Of a DNA stretch of 31,271 nucleotides, positions 26,936-31,271 are shown in pieces (position 1 is the stretch's first letter; every line of letters begins with the position of its first letter). The notes below the pieces were generated by a model. It searched no databases and was not told the DNA's origin. It worked only from the letters and a program-made list of their open reading frames with translations. The position numbers were made by a program, and so were the translations under genes. Origin of the DNA: a virus; IMG/VR virus record IMGVR_UViG_3300030329_000274, positions 1-31,271 of that record; one strand, given 5' to 3'.

Positions 26936-29550
26936 TTTACGTTTTTCATCCTAAATACTATATTAATATCATTTATTTTAAAATCCGATGGAATACTAGA
27001 ACCTTCTAATAAAACTCTAGTACTATAAATACTATTTGAATCAGAAGCTGTTGTTGGTTTTAATTCTGCTAAAGTCCAATCAGTTACACCACTTTTATCT
27101 AATAAGGGAGTATCATCACTATTAAATTGCTTATAACTTCCCGAATCTGATTCGCCATCAACAGCGTATTTTACAGTTATCCCACTACCATCTCCCTTGT
27201 ACGTTAAATATACCTTATGCAATTTTTTTCTTTGACCCGGTTGTCCAAATGTCATATCCTTAGTTGCGAATTTTAAATTTCCAGCAGCTGATGTATCATC
27301 CCATTTCTGAAAAGAAACAGTTCCACTATTATCATACGCATACATTAATTCTCCATCTTGATTTGTAACAAAATTGGTTTTATCCTTGTCTTGAATAGTT
27401 CCACTACTTCCTTGAACCCAAGAATTTGTAACCATGTCGTATAAATATATAGCTCCATTTTTAAGAGTAGAATTATCATCCACTACTATAACTTGTCTTT
27501 TTGAAGGTATATAACCAACCATTGGGTTTTTAACAAAGCTAGACCAAGTTGATTCTTTAATAACTTGAATATTTTTTTGCTCTAAAAGATTAGTTACTTG
27601 TTTACCATCATATAGATAACAACCTTTCGAGTTTGCCCATACTATTCCGTAATCAGTCTTAGCAACAGAAGACGGACTACTAATTCCTTTATAGTGAAAA
27701 ACATCTTCTACAAATTCTACGCTTTGAGATATGTTTATAATGGTCATTTTTTCTTTTTTAAATTCTAATAATCTATCAGCGTACTCTTCAAGTTTTACTA
27801 TTTCATCTCCATCATTTGTAGAAGCTTCAACTCTTTGGTCAAAAGTAAATGAATCCATAGCATTAACTGGGGATTTTAATATACCATCTGGTATATGTTT
27901 AATTACTCCAGTTTCATCTTTTATTTTACAATTACCAGCGTAAACTCTTCTATTAGCAACAACGGCTGTTTTATAACCAGTCCCATCGGAATCAAATCCA
28001 ACATGTTGATTTTCAGCGTCAAATCCAGTTTCGCTATCATATGTTTCAATTTGTCTCATATTTTCAATATACTCACCATCACAATAAGGGGCTTCAGTAG
28101 CACTGTGCATAGCAGTCTTCCATTGACCATATTCACCTTTATTAAACCATCTATTTCCCTTTGTAACATCAATCTCAGCTTGTAAATACCAATCAGATGT
28201 CATAACAGAATCCCCAGTCCTTCTCATATAAACTTTAAATCCAGAAACTCTTGGATGCAATGTATGTAACCCAGCAGAAGCATCATCAGTTGAATAACAT
28301 TGAAAATCAATTTTTAATTTTCCAAATCCAGTTAATTCTCCAGTAGTCGGAACTGAGGTATTGCTATTTGAATCTCTATTTACAAAATGCTTCGGACTTA
28401 AAACCGAAGATGTTTCATCAACAGTGCTTCCACCTGCCGATACATATCCAGACCATATAGTTCCAATTTTATACAAAGCAGATTCTTGCTTAGAATCGTC
28501 ATATAAAGTTGTCATTGCAATTTCAAAGTCTTGATTGTCCTTGTCGAACCAAACGCTTCTAGATAAGTTGTAAATAACACAATGGTCATTACTGTTATTT
28601 GCTATTGACTCTTCAACGGTTATAACTGTATCGGTTACATTAGAAACTGTAAAAACTTTTCCATTATCAGCGTGCTGAATTAAATATCCAAATGTTATTC
28701 TATCTCCAATAGCTATAAAATTTGTGAATTTAGGATTAGCTGGGTCATCAGCTGTTATAGTATCATTACCTGTTATATCAACTTTACATCCATAAGCATC
28801 ATTATCTAAGGATGCAGCTCCATCTGTAATTCCACTTGTATATTTAAGGCATCTTCCATCAAAATCTATAGTTACGGGATTATCAGATGTTGGTTTATGG
28901 TCTGTAACTGCATTACTATTAAGCCTGTATGCTAAAACTCCTCTAGGTGCAATGCTTTTAGGATAAGCTTCATCAGTATACCATTTATCAACATAATAAT
29001 CACTCCTATTGAGATTTCCCCCTTTAGTATATCCAGAAGATGAATTTCCAAAAAAATACCTATCTATATATCCATACCATTTAGGAATTTTATCAGATGC
29101 AAACCCAGCGTCCCCAACTCTTAAATCTCCATCAGAATAATAATATGTTGCCTTTAATCCAGTCGTGCTGCTACCATCACCTACTTTTATAGGAGCATTT
29201 GCGCCTGTGTTGCTCCAATTATTATCTTGGTCGCATATCATTATATCAGCTGTTGTTGCTGGATTTGCAAATGCAATGTAATAATCCCCAGAATCAGCTT
29301 GATTAGAACCAGATGTTTCACCTCCTAATCTGTCATGTGGAAAAGTAAACAATCCATAACCACTTGATATAGTAGCAGTTCTATTTCCAGGCCCAGCGCT
29401 AGCATTGCCTCCCATCATACGAACAATTCCAACTTCATCAACCATTATATCTGTAGCTTCTGAAAGTTGGTCTATGCTTATATCTCTAGGGTCAGAGTTA
29501 TTATTTAGACCTCCATGAAAAGGATTAATCTCAATAATCTGCTTTGGCAT
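26932..29550 (-). CDS. Tail nozzle/hub-like structural protein, 872 aa
   Basis: The N-terminus (EINPFHGGLNNNSDPRDISI, then DQLSEATDIMVDEVGIVRMM) is the start typical of podovirus stabilisation/nozzle proteins such as P22 gp10 and its relatives. These begin with a GGLN segment and then list binding elements on the way into a beta-propeller. The remainder is beta-rich. Repeated units such as GIVWANSKGCYLYDGKQVTN, VGYIPSKRQVIVVDDN and AIYLYDMVTNSWVQGSSG read as propeller blades ending in tryptophan. It would form the ring below the portal through which DNA leaves. Longer than P22 gp10 (472 aa), so extra domains are likely (IGDRITFGYLI and similar inserts). Family call moderate. Confidence 0.7.
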   Translation of the reverse strand: MPKQIIEINPFHGGLNNNSDPRDISIDQLSEATDIMVDEVGIVRMMGGNASAGPGNRTATISSGYGLFTFPHDRLGGETSGSNQADSGDYYIAFANPATTADIMICDQDNNWSNTGANAPIKVGDGSSTTGLKATYYYSDGDLRVGDAGFASDKIPKWYGYIDRYFFGNSSSGYTKGGNLNRSDYYVDKWYTDEAYPKSIAPRGVLAYRLNSNAVTDHKPTSDNPVTIDFDGRCLKYTSGITDGAASLDNDAYGCKVDITGNDTITADDPANPKFTNFIAIGDRITFGYLIQHADNGKVFTVSNVTDTVITVEESIANNSNDHCVIYNLSRSVWFDKDNQDFEIAMTTLYDDSKQESALYKIGTIWSGYVSAGGSTVDETSSVLSPKHFVNRDSNSNTSVPTTGELTGFGKLKIDFQCYSTDDASAGLHTLHPRVSGFKVYMRRTGDSVMTSDWYLQAEIDVTKGNRWFNKGEYGQWKTAMHSATEAPYCDGEYIENMRQIETYDSETGFDAENQHVGFDSDGTGYKTAVVANRRVYAGNCKIKDETGVIKHIPDGILKSPVNAMDSFTFDQRVEASTNDGDEIVKLEEYADRLLEFKKEKMTIINISQSVEFVEDVFHYKGISSPSSVAKTDYGIVWANSKGCYLYDGKQVTNLLEQKNIQVIKESTWSSFVKNPMVGYIPSKRQVIVVDDNSTLKNGAIYLYDMVTNSWVQGSSGTIQDKDKTNFVTNQDGELMYAYDNSGTVSFQKWDDTSAAGNLKFATKDMTFGQPGQRKKLHKVYLTYKGDGSGITVKYAVDGESDSGSYKQFNSDDTPLLDKSGVTDWTLAELKPTTASDSNSIYSTRVLLEGSSIPSDFKINDINIVFRMKNVK

Positions 29551-29687
29551 TATTTCATTCCCATTCTACCACTTATTTTAGAGACTTTACGCTTAAGTTC
29601 TTCTAATTCATCAGATATTATAGTTAGTATCTGGACAACATCTGGTTTTGAACCATTCTTTTTAACTTCTTTTTTTTCTTTAGGCAT
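29550..29687 (-). CDS. Small lysine-rich helical protein, 45 aa
   Basis: ATG 29687 shares its A with the preceding TAA (TAATG), and the TAA at 29552-29550 shares its last base with the start of the nozzle gene, again TAATG. The product begins MPKEKKEVKKNGSKPDVVQI and continues as a short amphipathic helix (ILTIISDELEELKRKVSKIS). No Shine-Dalgarno precedes it, so translation should depend on reinitiation. Function unknown; double coupling supports its being real. Confidence 0.55.
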   Translation of the reverse strand: MPKEKKEVKKNGSKPDVVQILTIISDELEELKRKVSKISGRMGMK

Positions 29688-29887
29688 TATTTAGCCCCAA
29701 ACATTTTAGACCAGAAACCTTTCTTCTTCTTTTTGCCTTTTTCTCCAAGTTTCTTACCTTTCTTTTTCTTTTTCTTTTTTACATCCTCCATATTGAACGC
29801 CATTGCATTATATGTAGGATTTGTTGTTGACTTGATCTGTGTACTGTCTATCTCAACAAGCATTATAGTTAATAATATTGATAACAT
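29687..29887 (-). CDS. Small protein with hydrophobic N-terminus and lysine-rich tail, 66 aa
   Basis: ATG 29887 shares its A with the previous stop (TAATG) and has AGGTG upstream. The first 12 residues (MLSILLTIMLVE) are hydrophobic. The rest contains a run of lysines (DVKKKKKKKGKKLGEKGKKK) ending GFWSKMFGAK. This fits a short membrane-attached peptide whose basic tail binds DNA or acidic lipid. The codon series GTA-AAA-AAG includes a textbook slippery heptamer, but a -1 shift there meets a stop after a few codons. Function unknown. Confidence 0.55.
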   Translation of the reverse strand: MLSILLTIMLVEIDSTQIKSTTNPTYNAMAFNMEDVKKKKKKKGKKLGEKGKKKKKGFWSKMFGAK

Positions 29888-30063
29888 TATACACCTAACC
29901 TTTTCATCAACACACCTTTAATCACTTTCCACAAGGCTTCAAGTATGGCTTTCTCTGTTTTTTCACTGATAATTGGAATGTCAATATGAGCATTCAATTC
30001 AGAGATTATTTCATCTTTTGTTTTATCAGATAGTAATTCATCTGCAATCATTTTAACTAGCAT
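29887..30063 (-). CDS. Small helical protein, 58 aa
   Basis: ATG 30063 is chosen because AAAGGAG lies 5 bases upstream and the start overlaps the preceding stop as TAATG. The frame is open back to 30159, but that part belongs to another gene. The product is acidic at first and then basic (ELLSDKTKDEIISELNAHID, then EALWKVIKGVLMKRLGV). The last 16 residues form an amphipathic helix. Similar short proteins accompany phage lysis genes, as I recall. Function unknown. Confidence 0.6.
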   Translation of the reverse strand: MLVKMIADELLSDKTKDEIISELNAHIDIPIISEKTEKAILEALWKVIKGVLMKRLGV

Positions 30064-30209
30064 TATAGCTCCTTTATTTTCTTTGTTTTTAAATATAAAT
30101 AATAAATCTGTACCGAAAACATTACGCACATTAATATACCAGAAAGTAAATCTGTCCAATATACAAATCCTAAACTTGTTGTCATCCCTGTTACTTTTAA
30201 GCTATCCAT
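30063..30209 (-). CDS. Small membrane protein, candidate holin, 48 aa
   Basis: The gene is coupled on both sides by TAATG overlaps. The product (MDSLKVTGMTTSLGFVYWTD and on) has one membrane segment at about residues 19-40 (LLSGILMCVMFSVQIYYLYL) and a short basic tail (KTKKIKEL). A short N-terminal polar part, one helix and a basic tail suit a class III-like or T7 gp17.5-type holin, which permeabilises the inner membrane at lysis. The position within a block of small membrane proteins supports this. No endolysin is visible nearby, so the call is tentative. Confidence 0.5.
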   Translation of the reverse strand: MDSLKVTGMTTSLGFVYWTDLLSGILMCVMFSVQIYYLYLKTKKIKEL

Positions 30210-30526
30210 TAGTGCCTTCCATTTATTCTGCTCATTGAGCCTTTTAATTCTGATACTTGATTATCAAGGTCGTTTATTTCTTTAGTTAGTGCGTCAAATT
30301 TTCTATCTAGTTTATCATCAGATTGATTCCATCTGGTAATTAATTTAATAATCATTCCCTCTGTATTTTCGAGAGTTTCACTTTGACCTCTATTTTCAAC
30401 TTTAAGTTTTTCAAGTGTCTCTTGTTGTTGCGCTGACTTATTTGATAAAGACACAACTAAATATACAAACATTGCCCCAACAACGCCTATCATTCCAGCT
30501 TCGCCATATAATGCCATAAAATCCAT
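30209..30526 (-). CDS. Membrane-anchored coiled-coil protein, 105 aa
   Basis: ATG 30526 is chosen, coupled to the previous stop by TAATG; the frame is open to 30553 but lies inside the neighbouring gene. Residues 10-28 (AGMIGVVGAMFVYLVVSLS) form a membrane helix. The rest (about 35-100) is a long coiled coil with heptads (DKLDRKFDALTKEINDLDNQ). N-terminal anchor plus coiled coil occurs in i-spanins, in holin-accessory proteins and in XhlA-like proteins. Which of these applies is not clear. It neighbours two more membrane genes. Confidence 0.6.
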   Translation of the reverse strand: MDFMALYGEAGMIGVVGAMFVYLVVSLSNKSAQQQETLEKLKVENRGQSETLENTEGMIIKLITRWNQSDDKLDRKFDALTKEINDLDNQVSELKGSMSRINGRH

Positions 30527-30849
30527 TATTTCTTCTTCTTTTTCTTTCCCCAATTAAATGGGTTTAGGTTTAATTCTTTTTGATACCAGTTTAATTCTTC
30601 TTCTAATTCAGCAAACCTTTTTTGCTCTTCAGCAATATGTTTTTCAACTAATTCTGCTATTTGAATATCCGCCTCAGAAACCTTTTTTTCAAGGTCAATA
30701 ATCCTTGTTTCAACTCTCCAATAACCATAAACCAAAGCTGCGACAAGAACGCATCCCTGTGCAAGCCATTTGAGATTAATGCTAACAATGGCATTGTCAT
30801 CAAGAACGGTAGCGCGATAACTTCTAGCGGTATCTGGTTTTCCACTCAC
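30526..30849 (-). CDS. Candidate inner-membrane spanin-like protein, 107 aa
   Basis: GTG 30849 is chosen because it overlaps the lipoprotein stop as GTGA and has GGGAGG just upstream. The product opens with a polar segment (SGKPDTARSYRATVLDDN), then a membrane helix at about 28-44 (WLAQGCVLVAALVYGYW). A coiled coil follows at about 46-92 (ETRIIDLEKKVSEADIQIAE) and a basic end of six lysines. Inner-membrane anchor and periplasmic coil match an i-spanin, the partner of a lipoprotein o-spanin encoded just before it. The short length of the coil and the polar N-terminus are not decisive. Confidence 0.55.
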   Translation of the reverse strand: MSGKPDTARSYRATVLDDNAIVSINLKWLAQGCVLVAALVYGYWRVETRIIDLEKKVSEADIQIAELVEKHIAEEQKRFAELEEELNWYQKELNLNPFNWGKKKKKK

Positions 30850-30983
30850 TTCACCTCCCATCCACACACAGACCAACCAGAGTCACATCCTGTAAATAAG
30901 GTCATTACAAGAATAACCAATAAAAACAGGATGTACCCTGTAATCATCTGATGCTCAAGTTTACTGTTTTTCCACGAAAACAT
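30846..30983 (-). CDS. Small lipoprotein, candidate o-spanin, 45 aa
   Basis: ATG 30983 follows AAGGTG. The product has a basic start, a hydrophobic stretch (YILFLLVILVMTLF) and the lipobox-like LFTGC with the cysteine at residue 33, followed by DSG. Cleavage there would leave a mature lipoprotein of only 13 residues. The short gene overlaps the next by the GTGA junction. The order lipoprotein first, then anchored coil, is the reverse of lambda Rz/Rz1 but still suggests an envelope-linked pair. Phenylalanine at position -3 is less common than leucine. A GTAGC-TTGT-GCTAC hairpin (31000-31013) lies just upstream. Confidence 0.5.
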   Translation of the reverse strand: MFSWKNSKLEHQMITGYILFLLVILVMTLFTGCDSGWSVCGWEVK

Positions 30984-31009
30984 AATGCACCTTGATGTTG
31001 TAGCTTGTG

Positions 31010-31246
31010 CTACTCGACCACTTCTGCTTCTTCACCATTATCTTCAAGAGCCTCCTCTAATTTCTTCATAAAGAATTCTCTTCCACCAGTCAACTGGTCT
31101 AGATTGAATTGGGAACCTGCAATCTTTCTATCTAGGTCAGCCACATGATTTACAAGCATTGCTTGTTCTTCTGTGAAGTCTTCAGGTTTATACTCAACAT
31201 CATTGATAACAACTTTCTGAGTTTCTTTTTCTTTTTTCTTAGCCAT
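31010..31246 (-). CDS. Small DUF6447-like protein, 78 aa
   Basis: ATG 31246 follows AAAGGA. The product begins with a lysine-rich stretch (MAKKKEKETQKVVINDVEYK) and continues EDFTEEQAMLVNHVADLDRK with a helical end. The pattern of a short beta hairpin (VVINDVEYKPEDFTEEQ) followed by a helical pair with LDRKIA..FNLDQL fits the small phage family DUF6447, which has no known role. It is the first gene of the leftward module inside the window, 26 bases before the lipoprotein gene. Family match from memory. Confidence 0.65.
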   Translation of the reverse strand: MAKKKEKETQKVVINDVEYKPEDFTEEQAMLVNHVADLDRKIAGSQFNLDQLTGGREFFMKKLEEALEDNGEEAEVVE

Positions 31247-31271
31247 TGTTTATCCTTTTATTGTTTACAGA

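Noticed and set aside
29755-29800. Slippery heptamer A-AAA-AAG in phase within the 66-residue gene, possible -1 frameshift
   Set aside because: A -1 shift there reads only a few codons (EKEKER-like) before a stop and no downstream frame is extended. The run is explained by lysine codons.
31000-31013. GTAGC-TTGT-GCTAC hairpin as a terminator before the lipoprotein gene
   Set aside because: Only a 5-base-pair stem, no U-run, and it overlaps the stop codon of the preceding gene in a continuous operon.
1-31271. CRISPR arrays, insertion sequences, integrase or attachment sites
   Set aside because: No regularly spaced repeats, transposase, recombinase or flanking direct repeats were seen.

Overview
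The window is AT-rich (roughly one third G+C by eye), densely packed phage DNA. No gene-free stretch exceeds about 155 bases, and many neighbouring genes overlap by 1 to 4 bases. It carries a replication/recombination set, a DNA-ejection set and a block of small membrane proteins. A tail-nozzle-like protein, giant ejection-type proteins and a lipoprotein beside a membrane-anchored coiled coil suggest a short-tailed (podovirus-like) phage of a Gram-negative, possibly aquatic bacterium. The host itself cannot be read from the sequence. Terminase, portal, capsid, DNA polymerase, primase and endolysin are not in the window, so this is part of a larger genome.

Layout. Positions 1-12290 run rightward (early/middle genes). 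They include small unknown proteins, a ParB/sulfiredoxin-fold DGQHR protein, a winged-helix protein and a DnaJ-like zinc protein. A PD-(D/E)XK nuclease, a Rad52-like annealing protein and a single-stranded-DNA-binding protein ending in DDDVPF follow. After these come a run of tiny zinc-ribbon, coiled-coil and membrane proteins, a DUF932 protein, a Dam-type adenine methyltransferase, a DnaB-type helicase and a RuvC-type resolvase. Three gaps in this half (2248-2401, 3924-4055, 6622-6762) each hold a long potential RNA stem-loop. The two halves converge at about 12.3 kb, where there is an inverted repeat.

Positions 12360-31246 run leftward (virion genes). Read from the right edge in the direction of transcription they are: a small scaffold-like ORF; a lipoprotein overlapping a membrane-anchored coiled-coil protein (candidate spanin pair); a second membrane/coiled-coil protein; a 48-residue membrane protein (candidate holin); three very small proteins; an 872-residue nozzle/hub-like protein; a 60-residue protein; and then five ejection-type proteins, the last two of 2927 and 926 residues. 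Six consecutive TAATG stop/start overlaps tie the small genes into one translationally coupled cascade.

The main result is that the 2927-residue protein carries an R-x-P segment followed 38 residues later by a D-x-D-x-D motif (D2028/D2030/D2032). This is the arrangement of the catalytic double-psi beta-barrel of multisubunit RNA polymerase beta-prime subunits and of the virion RNA polymerase of crAss-like phages. I infer a virion-packaged, injected two-barrel RNA polymerase embedded in a giant ejection protein. A second strong signal is the near absence of GATC: one site found by eye where base composition predicts close to a hundred, in DNA that also encodes a Dam-type methyltransferase.
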